Source: Lineus longissimus (lineage: Eukaryota > Nemertea > Pilidiophora > Heteronemertea > Lineidae). Taken from it: a stretch of DNA of 64,000 bases. The number at the start of each line of letters is the position of its first letter. Positions within the stretch are counted from its first letter, which is position 1. A program made the position numbers and the translations under genes. Location of the stretch: contig NC_088318.1 of assembly GCF_910592395.1 (NCBI RefSeq), forward strand, positions 7,214,756-7,278,755, written 5' to 3'. This document shows, in pieces, positions 1 through 9,169 of the stretch. Below the pieces are notes generated by a model. The model was not told the DNA's origin. It was given only the letters and a program-made list of their open reading frames with translations, and ran no database searches.

Positions 1-199
1 CAAGGAAGTCAAGATGCTTAATTCTATTGTGCGACCACGTCGCTGACTGTTTTTGTAATTTTTCACTCGCTAAGTCGTGTCTTTTACGCTCTTCTGCAGC
101 ATTCTGCGCATCAAATGCGTGGAACATGGCATTACCTCCTACGAAAGTAGTCGCATTAGCTACTGCCCCGAAAATGGTTGTTAAAATCATGCCAGCCAT
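1..199 (-). CDS. small Polinton protein with hydrophobic N-terminus (partial)
   Basis: An open frame begins with ATG at 199 on the minus strand and runs off the left edge (66 codons seen). The start of the protein is a hydrophobic stretch rich in Gly, Ala and Val (residues 2-26). A charged, probably helical part rich in Lys, Glu and Gln follows. As I recall, Polintons of other invertebrates encode similar proteins with a short membrane-like N-terminus followed by a coiled region, of unknown function. It lies 23 bp beyond the next gene of the same strand, as in a compact viral gene row. Its start lacks the AATAAATG motif seen at the neighbours. Confidence 0.6.
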   Translation of the reverse strand, partial: MAGMILTTIFGAVANATTFVGGNAMFHAFDAQNAAEERKRHDLASEKLQKQSATWSHNRIKHLDFL

Positions 200-222
200 A
201 TTCTTTTTATTTTATAAAAATT

Positions 223-456
223 TTACCCAGTGATGTTCTTTGGCAGCCCTTGCTTTTCCAGATAACCCTTCGTAATAATAGCAAGTGTCACAGCTCCCGT
301 AAGCTTCAACGCTTCCATAAGGTCTGGTTTACTAGGATCTCCAATATTTGACTTCAGAAGTTTCTTTGCGGCCATACCATAGCCAACGGTTAAACCTGCT
401 AAAACAGCAGCATGATAGATTGTGTTACCGATCTGTTTTGGATTAATAGTGTCCAT
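223..456 (-). CDS. 77-aa hydrophobic protein of Polinton A
   Basis: This small protein has two hydrophobic stretches, around residues 14-30 and 49-62, and is probably membrane-associated. I recall comparable small proteins in other invertebrate Polintons, but no function is known to me. The start codon is the ATG of an ATAATAAATGG motif, which supports this start. It sits between the partial gene at the left edge and the 102-aa membrane protein, all on the minus strand. Confidence 0.65.
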   Translation of the reverse strand: MDTINPKQIGNTIYHAAVLAGLTVGYGMAAKKLLKSNIGDPSKPDLMEALKLTGAVTLAIITKGYLEKQGLPKNITG

Positions 457-477
457 TTATTATAAGAATAAAAAATA

Positions 478-786
478 TTATATTTCTAGCTTTGTTTTAG
501 CAGGTTGAGTTCTTGTAACAGGTGGAGACACCACGCTCGCTACGCTCGCCGGTTGTGGTTGTGATTGTGAACTATAGTATAGCACAAATACAGCTAATTC
601 AACACTACCTGCTACAATATAAGGATAGTAGTTCCTAGCTTGTATGGTGTCCTGCTGTACAGCCTTCTTCTTTCCTTTGTTCAACTGACCCAATTTCTTC
701 CCCCATTCAACTCTCTTAGAGTTCTTTGGCTTTTCTTCAGCTGTGGTGATGTCTTTAACTTGTTCATTTTCTTCTTCATTCATCAT
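478..786 (-). CDS. 102-aa protein with one membrane segment
   Basis: The first 50 residues are highly charged (runs of Glu and Lys). A single hydrophobic segment at about residues 54-70 follows, then a Ser/Pro/Gln-rich tail ending in basic residues. This layout suggests a single-pass membrane or virion membrane-associated protein, but I do not recognise the family. The first of two adjacent ATG codons forms part of an AAATAAATGATG motif. Upstream lies a repeat-rich spacer shared with the divergent zinc-ribbon gene. Confidence 0.6.
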   Translation of the reverse strand: MMNEEENEQVKDITTAEEKPKNSKRVEWGKKLGQLNKGKKKAVQQDTIQARNYYPYIVAGSVELAVFVLYYSSQSQPQPASVASVVSPPVTRTQPAKTKLEI

Positions 787-804
787 TTATTTACATAAAA
801 TAAT

Positions 805-932
805 ATTAGCGACTATTAAAGTGACTATTGGCGACTATTAAAGTACTATTAAAGTGACTATTGACGACTATTAAAGTACTATTAAAGTACTATTAAAGTG
901 ACTATTGACGACTTTTAAAGTGACTATTTAAT
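805..932. repeat. ACTATTAAAGT tandem repeats in a divergent promoter region
   Basis: The 171-bp spacer between the divergent genes at 786 (minus) and 958 (plus) is filled by about eight imperfect copies of ACTATTAAAGT, interspersed with GACTATTGACG. No coding potential is seen. The position suggests a regulatory role or simple slippage; the sequence alone cannot separate these. Confidence 0.75.
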
Positions 933-957
933 AAAAATTATTCTACTCTAAATAAAA

Positions 958-1590
958 ATGAAACCTGATGTTAAATTTCACACATTTGACGAAATCTATG
1001 ACAAAGTTGTTGCTGCTCTGGCACCAAAACCATATACGAGACACCTGTATATGGATGAAATTTCAGACGCCATCTCTCTGCACGAAGAGCTCACAATAGC
1101 GAACAGATATGTGAGTTTGTACTGCGACCATTGGATATGTAAAGAATGTTATTCAACCGATCATGCCATACTAGAGCATGAAATAGTTTGCGAGGACTGT
1201 GGCACAATAGACAACTATTACGATCCGCTCAATCATGAGCCAGTTTTATGGTGCAATGCAGTTGAAAAAAGTCGATTTATTCAAGGGTTAGACTATGGTA
1301 TGAAAGATACTCATGTGCTTGTACCATCTAAATTTTCAAAATTTAAAGATCTCTATAAAGATGAACTATTGTTCAAATCAAAAGACTGTAGTACGATTGA
1401 AGGAGATTTTAAAAGACTCGAAGCATTGTTTTATGAGAGGTATAATGAAATAGGTAGGACGAACTTCTTTTCCAATAAATTTATCCAGCAAAAATTGCTA
1501 GAACATTACTCCTTGGTTGAACAGCCAAAAAAATTATCTGACTCAATGAAAAAGGTGTATGCTATATTTGAACAGTTGAACTGGCCATAA
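958..1590 (+). CDS. zinc-ribbon protein, candidate late transcription factor
   Basis: This 210-aa protein is encoded against the direction of most of the element. Its clear feature is a zinc ribbon made of C61-x2-C64 and C78-x2-C81-G82, with an extra Cys at 56. A helical C-terminal half of about 120 residues follows, rich in Lys, Phe and Leu. This layout (zinc ribbon, then helical domain) is shared by TFIIB-like factors and by the poxvirus/NCLDV late factor VLTF-3, but I see no diagnostic match beyond the cysteines. A transcription role is therefore inference, supported by late-promoter-like motifs at neighbouring genes. Its own start is preceded by TCTAAATAAAA and not by the exact motif. Confidence 0.6.
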   Translation: MKPDVKFHTFDEIYDKVVAALAPKPYTRHLYMDEISDAISLHEELTIANRYVSLYCDHWICKECYSTDHAILEHEIVCEDCGTIDNYYDPLNHEPVLWCNAVEKSRFIQGLDYGMKDTHVLVPSKFSKFKDLYKDELLFKSKDCSTIEGDFKRLEALFYERYNEIGRTNFFSNKFIQQKLLEHYSLVEQPKKLSDSMKKVYAIFEQLNWP

Positions 1591-1623
1591 TTTTATAAGG
1601 TCTAACCCACCCTATAAAATTAT

Positions 1624-2058
1624 TCACTCTTCGATCGCTGGTACACTCGTTGACGCAGGTGCTTCCAAGGCAGTTTCTGCCGTATTTGCCACAATTGTGC
1701 CTGCTGCCAGAAGAGTTGGATTCATGTACTGACCCAGCTGTTTCTTTATTTCATGGTTTACTATAATATTGTCATTTAATTTTTTGTGAAGTTTTTTCTG
1801 GTCTAAATTTGGGAATGCCACTCTCACAGCTTGCGTATATCCGAATAGTAAGTTAGACACTAAATCATCAGCAATCTGTGTATTATACTTGACTTGAAAT
1901 TCACCATGTAGTTTTTCTATATTTTTTTTAGATGCTTTTTTAATTGTTACTTCGCTCGCTTTTATTCCTAATTTACTCAGCAATCCTGATTGATAGTGAG
2001 AGAGTAATTCACTTCGCATGTCATACTCACTGTGCTCTTCTTCAACAGTAGTTTCCAT
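1624..2058 (-). CDS. 144-aa protein of Polinton A, unknown function
   Basis: The protein has an acidic N-terminus, a Lys-rich middle (about residues 30-60 and 85-105) and an Ala/Thr-rich tail. It lies just after the packaging ATPase in the minus-strand gene row, with a spacer of only 4 bp. I do not recognise a domain. Position beside the ATPase and capsid genes would fit a minor virion protein, but that is inference. The start codon sits in an ATAAATAAATGG motif. Confidence 0.6.
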   Translation of the reverse strand: METTVEEEHSEYDMRSELLSHYQSGLLSKLGIKASEVTIKKASKKNIEKLHGEFQVKYNTQIADDLVSNLLFGYTQAVRVAFPNLDQKKLHKKLNDNIIVNHEIKKQLGQYMNPTLLAAGTIVANTAETALEAPASTSVPAIEE

Positions 2059-2062
2059 TTAT

Positions 2063-2671
2063 TTATGATAAAATTTTGTACTGAAATGGAATCTTTCTGC
2101 GCAGTAAAAGCCGTTTACCTGCATCAATCTGCGCAAGCACTGCATCCTTTTCGCTATGGGGAATACAACGGTTTTCTTTAAACACTTGGTCCAATGAGCT
2201 TTGATCATTCAACGTATGGATGACCATATGTTTACAATTTTCACGGAAGTCTTTGACTACTGCATTATATTTTTGAGTTAAAAGCCATACAGAAATGCCA
2301 AAATGTCGTCCAGAGAAAGCTAGTTCAGTCAATTTTGTACATTTATTCTTTGCCTCCCATAAATTAGCACAGTCATCAACGATAAATAATGTTTGATGAT
2401 CTTGACTTTTTAGTACATTAACAGCATCTTCTAAGCAGGCATTTAAATCGCTCAACACTAACTTAGATGGGTAAATGTGTATATTTTTGTCTTGTGCGAT
2501 CCATGGTCTATCTTGATAAGTTTTATTCATGTCAATCGTAGGGCAAAATATCACAATATCATCGAATTTTTTCTGAAATTCTTGTTCTAGTAAGTCAAGA
2601 ACAAAATATGTTTTCCCACAGTCTGTCATGCCACACACTAGCATATTGAATGGAGTGTGACAATAGTCCAT
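2063..2671 (-). CDS. genome-packaging ATPase (FtsK/HerA, A32-like)
   Basis: This 202-aa protein has a Walker A motif (GMTDCGKT, residues 14-21) and a Walker B motif (LFIVDD, 95-100). These, with its length and its place next to the capsid gene, identify the A32-like packaging ATPase that pumps DNA into capsids in Polintons and related viruses. The N-terminus is short, with the P-loop close to the start, as usual for this family. The frame is intact. The ATG sits in TAAAATAAATGG, and only 11 bp separate it from the capsid gene upstream. Confidence 0.88.
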   Translation of the reverse strand: MDYCHTPFNMLVCGMTDCGKTYFVLDLLEQEFQKKFDDIVIFCPTIDMNKTYQDRPWIAQDKNIHIYPSKLVLSDLNACLEDAVNVLKSQDHQTLFIVDDCANLWEAKNKCTKLTELAFSGRHFGISVWLLTQKYNAVVKDFRENCKHMVIHTLNDQSSLDQVFKENRCIPHSEKDAVLAQIDAGKRLLLRRKIPFQYKILS

Positions 2672-2682
2672 TTATTTTAACA

Positions 2683-3900
2683 CTAACGCACAATACCTTT
2701 CACACGCTTGTTCTCAATCCCAACTAGTCCATCTGCCACAATATAGACAAGCATGTCATATTCTGTTTCAGTACTTCTAGTGAGTTCAAGTTGAAGACCG
2801 TGCTTGATATTGCTCATTGCAGTTCCAGATCCATGCAAATCGTTGTCTTCAGTTGATTTTAAGTCAATCCACAGAGCATACTTGTGTTTGTCGTAGAATT
2901 TTTCGACATCCATCATACAGTCCTCAGAGTGCTTAAGATCTTCTGGCATATAAAGTCGTTTGACTTCATCGAACTGATTGTAACCCTTCATTCCTGACTT
3001 GAATATACAATGTGAGATCCCTTCTGAAGTGATGGTTACATTGGTGATGTCTGGATTCTGAAAACTCGTATTTTCTGAGTCATACTCAGCGAAATTTTTC
3101 TGGAAAAATATCAGAATTCCCTTTGTAGATTTGCGGTTGACATCTACATTGATATTCATGCGTTTATTCTTCCCAATTGACTCTGTCCTCAAAAGATGTA
3201 CATCTTCATACATCCATCTCATGTCAGACCTATAAAAAGATTCAATGGTTTGAGTCAGAACATCAGAGGTGATCATTTCATATTCGAGCTGAATATCAGT
3301 CACAGCATATGTCTTTGAGGATGCTGTTCCTGCAACCACATACTTTGCATCGTTGAATTTGATGTTATACTCAATGGACTCCAAAATAGCTGCTGGGTAA
3401 AAGGGTGCATGTGTATCAAACAGTTCTGACTCGATAGGAATGCAGTAACGGTCCTCAAAGACTGTTTTAATACCATCTTTTCTCTGATCCTTCACAATTC
3501 CTTGCTGTACTCGATTCTTTCGCTGTTTCTCAGTCAACCAAAAGTCTTTGAAAGTGTTGTAGATGAAGGCTTTATTCACTTCACTCATGTGTTCACCTCC
3601 CATACTTGTCGTGATTCTGTCCACAATATTTCGACCAACATTGGCCACAAATGTAGCATGTGTAGCATTGGCTGCATTGCTCGCTTTTGATGTGGTAGAA
3701 AGTTTAAACGTGAGCTTCATACTTCCAGGAACAATCACTTGTCCTTTCTCAAGCTTCGGAATCTTCACATAAAGTGTCTCACCTGGATTCACAGAATTAG
3801 GATTATGTGTAATGACCTCAACATTTCTCTTGGCTTTTAAGCCTCCAGCTGTTTTATCTGTACGATAGGGGTCTAAGTATTTGCCGTAGGACATGTCCAT
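2683..3900 (-). CDS. major capsid protein candidate (double jelly-roll type)
   Basis: This intact 405-aa protein is beta-rich by composition and lies directly upstream of the packaging ATPase, the usual place of the major capsid gene. Features I recall from capsid-like proteins in cnidarian and other invertebrate Polintons include an N-terminal Lys/Arg-rich segment, a central region with aromatic residues before a TDIQLEYEMI-like strand, and a C-terminal segment with HGSGT. Members of this group are taken to be double jelly-roll capsids; the fold itself is not visible from sequence. It is clearly not close to the capsid of Polinton B. The start lies in TCTATAATAAATGG, 34 bp from the divergent gene at 3935. 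Confidence 0.75.
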   Translation of the reverse strand: MDMSYGKYLDPYRTDKTAGGLKAKRNVEVITHNPNSVNPGETLYVKIPKLEKGQVIVPGSMKLTFKLSTTSKASNAANATHATFVANVGRNIVDRITTSMGGEHMSEVNKAFIYNTFKDFWLTEKQRKNRVQQGIVKDQRKDGIKTVFEDRYCIPIESELFDTHAPFYPAAILESIEYNIKFNDAKYVVAGTASSKTYAVTDIQLEYEMITSDVLTQTIESFYRSDMRWMYEDVHLLRTESIGKNKRMNINVDVNRKSTKGILIFFQKNFAEYDSENTSFQNPDITNVTITSEGISHCIFKSGMKGYNQFDEVKRLYMPEDLKHSEDCMMDVEKFYDKHKYALWIDLKSTEDNDLHGSGTAMSNIKHGLQLELTRSTETEYDMLVYIVADGLVGIENKRVKGIVR

Positions 3901-3937
3901 TTATTATAGAATAAAAAATAAAATGTTAAAATAAATG
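3901..3937. promoter_or_regulatory. bidirectional promoter with AATAAATG at both starts
   Basis: Only 34 AT-rich bases separate the start codons of the capsid gene (minus) and the 3935 gene (plus). Both start codons are the ATG of AATAAATG: TCTATAATAAATGG on the minus strand and GTTAAAATAAATGA on the plus strand. This shows most compactly that the motif follows the gene start and not one strand's base bias. Confidence 0.55.
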
Positions 3938-4306
3938 ACTAATTTATATACTAACTTTGGTTCAAATGATGGTCAAATTCAAGACATTCAAGACAAGTTT
4001 GATGCAGACATTCTCAAGGTTTAAGATAGATTTAATTTGTGGGATTATGAGATTGACAAAGTACTAGTTGAGATTAAAGAAGAGATCCTCAAGATTAAAA
4101 ACAGTCCGTGGGGTGCAGACGTTATAACAGCGTCTAAAGTCAATACTAAAGTGGATCAACTTGAGATATCAGTGAATGACAGTTTTATCAAATTAGAAAC
4201 ATGGTGGGCTATCGTTGGAACCTATTTAGATTATATGACAACCCGTAGAAGATGGAAAAATATACCAAAAGAAATGAAAGAACTTCCTTCGTTGCAAATT
4301 GAGTAA
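3935..4306 (+). pseudogene. small coiled-coil-like protein with an in-frame stop
   Basis: The plus-strand frame opens at the motif-associated ATG at 3935, meets an in-frame TAA at 4022-4024 after 29 codons, and stays open in the same frame to 4306. The open part downstream is rich in Ile, Lys, Glu and Asp with regular hydrophobic spacing, so it is probably helical; two Trp lie side by side in its middle. No family is recognised. The second part could be read from an internal start, but the motif argues for the upstream one and for a nonsense mutation. It is one of only two plus-strand genes of the element. Confidence 0.5.
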
Positions 4307-4343
4307 CATATTTATAATGTGTTTTTACATTATAAATATCTTA

Positions 4344-4535
4344 CTACCTTCTCAACCGTGAGTCAATACTATTTTCAGGATCTAAGCCTTCTTTGTGTTT
4401 AATTGTTGACTCAATTTTAGCTTCTTTTTCAACGCGATCAACCTCTGATTCTTCATCAATTGTAGCTAGCACTTGTGTCACTTGCTGCAAAGCATCAAGT
4501 CTAACTCTAGAATCATATTTCAATATTGCATGCAC
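4344..4535 (-). CDS. 63-aa acidic/basic ORF overlapping the integrase end
   Basis: A small frame starts inside the last codons of the integrase gene (16-bp overlap) and encodes a highly charged, probably helical peptide. It may be a separate small gene or the C-terminal end of the integrase after a frameshift; the integrase as read ends abruptly. No family recognised. Confidence 0.35.
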   Translation of the reverse strand: MHAILKYDSRVRLDALQQVTQVLATIDEESEVDRVEKEAKIESTIKHKEGLDPENSIDSRLRR

Positions 4536-5350
4536 TCCCTCAATATTTTTACAGTGTAAGTTCTATTGGACCATATTTGTTTGTAACCTTTAGTAAATAT
4601 AGGTCTCTTTAACTTCTTTCTAACACTTTCACCTATTTTAAATTTGTATTCAACTGGCATAGACTTTTCAGCATTTAATTCAATCAACTCACTTTCATGA
4701 TGCGTGACTTCATTAGGAGCATAGTTTAAAATTCCTCTATGCGGTCTACTATTGTACGCTGAAATGTACTCTTGCAAATGATCAACCCATTTTACTGAAT
4801 TTCGTTCAGTAAAGTCCTTGAACATCATCTCTTTAATGGTCCTAGATAGTCTGTCAATAAGTCCTAGCGCATGATGATCTCCTATGTCCACTGTATCATG
4901 CTTGATGTTTAACTCTTTGAATAGGTCTTGTACTGGTCTATTCAGGAATTCACTGCCTGAGTCTGTAATAATAAGTGTGATTGGGCTCGCAAGTGTGTAA
5001 ATTTTTTCAAACCCATTTTTCACTTCAAATTTTGTCTTATTTTTTAAAGCTTCAGCATAGGCTTTTCTAGTAAATGTATCAATAGCAAGAAGTATCCATT
5101 TGCACCCTTTATTTTGTCTTGAGTAATTTGACATGTCTAGAAGATCCATAAACCATAGTGCATTCTCACGATAGGCTATAATGTGCCCCTGGATCTTTTG
5201 TGGTTGCTTTTTATGTAGTTGATAACTTTTTTGCTGTTTTACAAATGCATTGATGTCGTTAAATTTTATGCTAGGGTCTTTCTTCTTCATAATCCTATAA
5301 AATTTTAAAGCAGATGGATAGTAGTACTTCGCATATTCTTCTTGCATCAT
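4520..5350 (-). CDS. retroviral-type integrase with D-D(35)-D triad
   Basis: This 276-aa protein has the rve integrase core of Polintons, which joins element ends to target DNA. The catalytic positions are D69 (in WFMDLLD), D130 (in IITDSGSEF) and D166 (in GLIDRLSRT). D130 and D166 are separated by exactly 35 residues, the canonical D-D(35)-E spacing, but the third residue is Asp. The part after the core is about 100 residues and has no chromodomain that I can see. The frame is otherwise intact. The start lies 2 bp downstream of an AAATAAAT motif, a slight variant of the pattern at its neighbours. Confidence 0.85.
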   Translation of the reverse strand: MMQEEYAKYYYPSALKFYRIMKKKDPSIKFNDINAFVKQQKSYQLHKKQPQKIQGHIIAYRENALWFMDLLDMSNYSRQNKGCKWILLAIDTFTRKAYAEALKNKTKFEVKNGFEKIYTLASPITLIITDSGSEFLNRPVQDLFKELNIKHDTVDIGDHHALGLIDRLSRTIKEMMFKDFTERNSVKWVDHLQEYISAYNSRPHRGILNYAPNEVTHHESELIELNAEKSMPVEYKFKIGESVRKKLKRPIFTKGYKQIWSNRTYTVKILRECMQY

Positions 5351-5369
5351 ATTTATTTTAGAGAATAGT

Positions 5370-6632
5370 TTAAACTAAAAGACCTACAGTAATTAATCCT
5401 ATTGTAAATGGTAGATGACTCGCTTCGCTCGCGTGTACAATGCTAGCTTCACTCGCATTGAGTGAATTGATCGCTGTAGGTATAGGTTTTTTACTCGTGC
5501 TCACTGTGCTAGCTGTGCCCACTTGTTTTGCTCGTGTCACCTGTCGCTTTTTTCTGACATTGATATGTGAGTTGATGCCAAAAGTTGTATTTTCTGTAGC
5601 GGTTAACAGAGAGTTATTATACCCTTCAATTGTACCAATATGTAAACGCATATGACTCGGCACAAGTTGTAACCCTAAACCAACGGCGAAATCTAGTCGC
5701 GTACCTGCTTTTTCTAAAGCGTATGCATACGCTTGTTTTGAGTGAATTAATATACTCGCTGACTGAAATGTTTTGATGGAGTCAACTAACGTTTGACCTT
5801 GTATCGCATCTTCCACCAAGATCCCAAATTGCTTTTGCGTGTCTAAGGAGTCTAAAATATCTTGTCTGATCATAGTTTGTGTGCCTAGGATGCAATACAC
5901 ATAGGTCCTAATGGACTCATTGATTCTACTCATGCCCGCTTTGGTCAATCCTTGACCATCTAAAGCGATGAAATTAGTCCAGTCATCTGAGTAGATGAAA
6001 GACAGTGTATCAATGTAAAGCCTGTGATGATCGGCATACACAGATCCTTCTTTGTCTGCATTGAACGGGAACTTAGTTGGATCATTCAAATAATACTTAC
6101 CACTGTCCATGACGATGTCAAGTGCTTGCATTTTGCCTTTGTGGAAATAGTTGAAGTCAACTCTACCAAATTCAAGCTTTAAATTTTCATAGGCTTGTGT
6201 GCTATAGGGGTTCTTCTTTGAATTAAAGTCAGGATTTCCTGGTAAAGGAATTTTTAGCTGATGTAATATCTTTCTGATGGTGAAGTACACGTGGAATCTA
6301 AAGATGCTCTGTACTAAAGGGTCAGCATGGTTAACATGATTGTGCCATGATACACCGCAGCCAGACGTCGCACAAAATATTGCAAATTTAAATTGGTTTT
6401 CCCAGTTATCCAGGGTTGCATTTTTTAAATAGTCTTGCACTTGTGAATACTGTGAAAATATTCTTGGAGGTGATTTATCCGGGAAAATGTCAATCGTATC
6501 GTACTCAAAGCTTTGATTGTGATCCACAGTAATCTGTTGATGGATAAAAGGATCCTTGGTCAAAGAATTATTCTTATAGGCCAAAGGGTATTGTACATGT
6601 GACTTATATTTTAAAAACTCTGGAAAGTCCAT
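5370..6632 (-). CDS. 420-aa virion-type protein of Polinton A, possibly penton
   Basis: The protein is intact and starts in TAAAATAAATGG. It has aromatic-rich segments around residues 100-135 and a central part with many Asp/Tyr/Phe. The C-terminal tail is Ser/Thr-rich and contains a basic stretch (about 355-375) and a final hydrophobic segment. I recall proteins of this kind beside the capsid gene in cnidarian Polinton-like elements, where they are candidates for the minor capsid or penton protein. No catalytic motif is visible. The structural role rests on family memory and on the gene neighbourhood. Confidence 0.55.
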   Translation of the reverse strand: MDFPEFLKYKSHVQYPLAYKNNSLTKDPFIHQQITVDHNQSFEYDTIDIFPDKSPPRIFSQYSQVQDYLKNATLDNWENQFKFAIFCATSGCGVSWHNHVNHADPLVQSIFRFHVYFTIRKILHQLKIPLPGNPDFNSKKNPYSTQAYENLKLEFGRVDFNYFHKGKMQALDIVMDSGKYYLNDPTKFPFNADKEGSVYADHHRLYIDTLSFIYSDDWTNFIALDGQGLTKAGMSRINESIRTYVYCILGTQTMIRQDILDSLDTQKQFGILVEDAIQGQTLVDSIKTFQSASILIHSKQAYAYALEKAGTRLDFAVGLGLQLVPSHMRLHIGTIEGYNNSLLTATENTTFGINSHINVRKKRQVTRAKQVGTASTVSTSKKPIPTAINSLNASEASIVHASEASHLPFTIGLITVGLLV

Positions 6633-6652
6633 TTATTTTAACATTTTATTTT

Positions 6653-6994
6653 TCAACTTTTATAATGACCTAGAGCCAATGTACTTATTACATCAGCTTG
6701 GACCATTCGCTTGTCATCCGCTGCATCTAGTGCTACTTTGGTGACTTGCTCTGTATAAAGTTGGTGATCTCGACTTCTGAAGACATTCATCCTTTTTTCG
6801 ATGGGAACTTTACCCAAGAGCACGGACTTGTAGTCTTCGAAGGTGACTTTACTTTTCACAACCTGTCGCTTAACCCCTTTACACTTTTTGACTTCACAGT
6901 TGTTGTCACATGTATAGGCATATAACTTAGCTCTCAAAGCTATGAACTCAGAGATCACCTTGCCAGCCTCTTCGTCTTTGAACTTGCCAATCAC
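6653..6994 (-). pseudogene. DNA polymerase B, C-terminal part (after in-frame TAG)
   Basis: This 113-residue open stretch continues the polymerase reading frame after an in-frame TAG at 6995-6997. It holds the conserved C-terminal thumb-type region of Polinton polymerases (IGKFKDE near the start, a Lys-rich stretch with paired Cys, then an aromatic/His end). Nothing else separates it from the main body, so a single nonsense codon cuts off the last part of the enzyme. A functional enzyme from this copy is unlikely unless the stop is read through. Confidence 0.75.
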
Positions 6995-6997
6995 TTT

Positions 6998-9169
6998 CTA
7001 ATTGACATCTGAAAACAACTCATGATCTTTTGGAAAATTAGAGAAGTCATACAAGTGAGCATCTTTCTGCATGTCTTTGTAGATATCATCAGTCTGTATG
7101 TTATAGACTAGTGAGTCAGTGTCAGTGTACAGCAGTTGTGCTTTGTGTCCATACTTTTTCATCATGTGACTGTAGTGGAAGTCATACATATGCTCTTTAG
7201 AGAGGTCTAAAATGGCCTGTCCCATAAATATTGGCTTATTGAGATAGACCTCTGCTTTTTGACGTTCTACCATGACTACATCTTTGCAGAAGATTTTGTG
7301 CGATGTGTAGTTGTTACTATTGACTAATTTTCGAAGCTGATCAGCAGTTGTAGCTAAAGTAATGTCTTTTCTACGTCTGACTGATTCCATAGTTTTGCCA
7401 AATATCGCATTGTTCATCAATTTGAAGAAGTCTTTTTCGAAGTCATTTTTGGCATTTGCGCGTTGACTTGTGTTGAAGTCAATGTATTCTTTCAAGAAGC
7501 TAGACTCTTCGTAACTTACACCTCTGTGGATCTTTGTCAGTTTGAGACCTTGACACAAATAGAACTTCAAGATCTTGTGATGTACAATATAATTTTTCTT
7601 GTCTTGCAGGTTAGGAATGAGCTTGTCATTTTTGTGCTCAGGGGCAAGAGGATAGTCATTGTGCAAATTGTGTAAATGCTTAGGATATTCTAAATCAACC
7701 TCAAGTGTGCACGGGATGTCTTGCCATTTATTAAAGTCAGTTTGAGACATCCATTTGAAATTTCTAACTGGTAAATCTTGACCCATGGCGACACCATACA
7801 AGTTGTTAGCATCAACATAGGTGATGTAACTTGTAGGTTGATTTTCATCATAGTCTTTCAGGAGTGGATTATTTGCTTTGCCATATCTGTGACTTGCTTG
7901 ACATACTCCTCCACGAATACCTAATTCGAAGAAATTGTACATGTCCACATCTGTGAGGAGTTCGATTTCAACCTTCGTCATTTTAAGCATCGCTTGCCAT
8001 GACAGACCTGGAGATGTGAAGAAGAATGCGGGGTCTAAATTATAGATGTTCATGCAGGTCTGTCTAAAGTTTTCAATAATGTCAGCTAGGAGTAGAACAT
8101 CGGTTTCAAGGTATAACTTGTGATATTCTTGGAAGGTTTGACAGTTGAACTTATCCCACACATGTTGGGCATGTAGGTACTCCTCTTGGGAAATTTTGGT
8201 GTTGTTAAAGGTGGAATAAAATTCTTCAATGGATGGTAACTGTTGACTCTGAAATTTTTCGTGTGAGTCAACCCATTCATACGGATCAACACCTTTTCTT
8301 GTTACGAGGTCAAAGTGTTCACCATTAAATTTTGTAGCTAAATTTTTCATTTGCTGATTAGGCAAATTCTTAGCTAGATTTGCTAGTGAAGACTGCATTA
8401 ACCTGTAAGAGTCAAGGAATCTTATTTCAATTTGAGCATCATTGATAGGTAACACCTTGCTGAAAGATATGTAATTTTCAGAGTTTGATGCGATGACATT
8501 CAGTCTACCTTTTAAATTTTTAACAAACAGATGGGCATCATAGCCTGAGAGATTGTGAAAATATACAGGTATGAATTTTGGAGAATTGAAGAGTAGATTA
8601 CAATTTCTATGTACTGCTCCTCTGTATTCACCTGTGAAATGATTGTGATCACGAACTTTGAAATTTTGTGCTGTGAACACTTTGTCGCAGAGATAACAGT
8701 TTCTAGCAAAATTGTAACTAGTTTGCTGCTCGTGAGTCAAAGTATCCATTGGCTTAGGGTTGAATAGAATTTTTGATCCAAGCTGTGAACAGATAGAAGT
8801 TACTGTATTGGCAAAGTGTTCACCAATGTCTTCATCTTCTGCCTGCTGAATATAGGTAAACATCTTATTTTTCCTCGCTATTTGCGACTGATCATACTGG
8901 ATATAGATCACATAACTGTTTGGAATATGCTGTTGGTTTTGAACTGTTTTTTCACCAAGATTTTGGTTGACTTTTTTTAGTGAACATTCAAAGTCTGCGA
9001 TGATCACAACTGGATGTTTTTGTTGTGCTTTCAAGTTAGTGAATAGCAAGTTGTTCTTTCCATCTGAAGGCATACTAACTTTTACACATTCAAACTGTAC
9101 ACAGTTATCAAGATGTTCATGGTACCTTTTATCAAGGAGTTCGCTCGTTGATGCTGAAATAACTTTCAT
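6998..9169 (-). pseudogene. protein-primed DNA polymerase B, exonuclease and polymerase core
   Basis: This 723-codon frame holds the enzyme's catalytic body. Exonuclease motifs are DFE (59-61), N206 with YD (210-211) and YxxxD (353-357). Polymerase motifs are A with D453 followed by NNLYG, B with K583 and NNAIFG (586-591), and C with DTDS (683-686). A zinc/endonuclease-VII-like insert (C158, C161, DHNH around 174-177, HRNC 187-190) lies between exonuclease motifs I and II, as in other Polinton polymerases. The enzyme copies the element from a protein primer. The frame is entered by a frameshift near 9170-9190 and ends at TAG 6995-6997. The apparent ATG overlaps the upstream stop by 4 bp, but it falls inside a conserved zinc-finger segment, so I read this as a broken gene and not as translational coupling. 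Confidence 0.85.

Noticed and set aside
27-233. Plus-strand 68-codon frame at the left edge
   Set aside because: It is antisense to a minus-strand Polinton gene with better composition and context.
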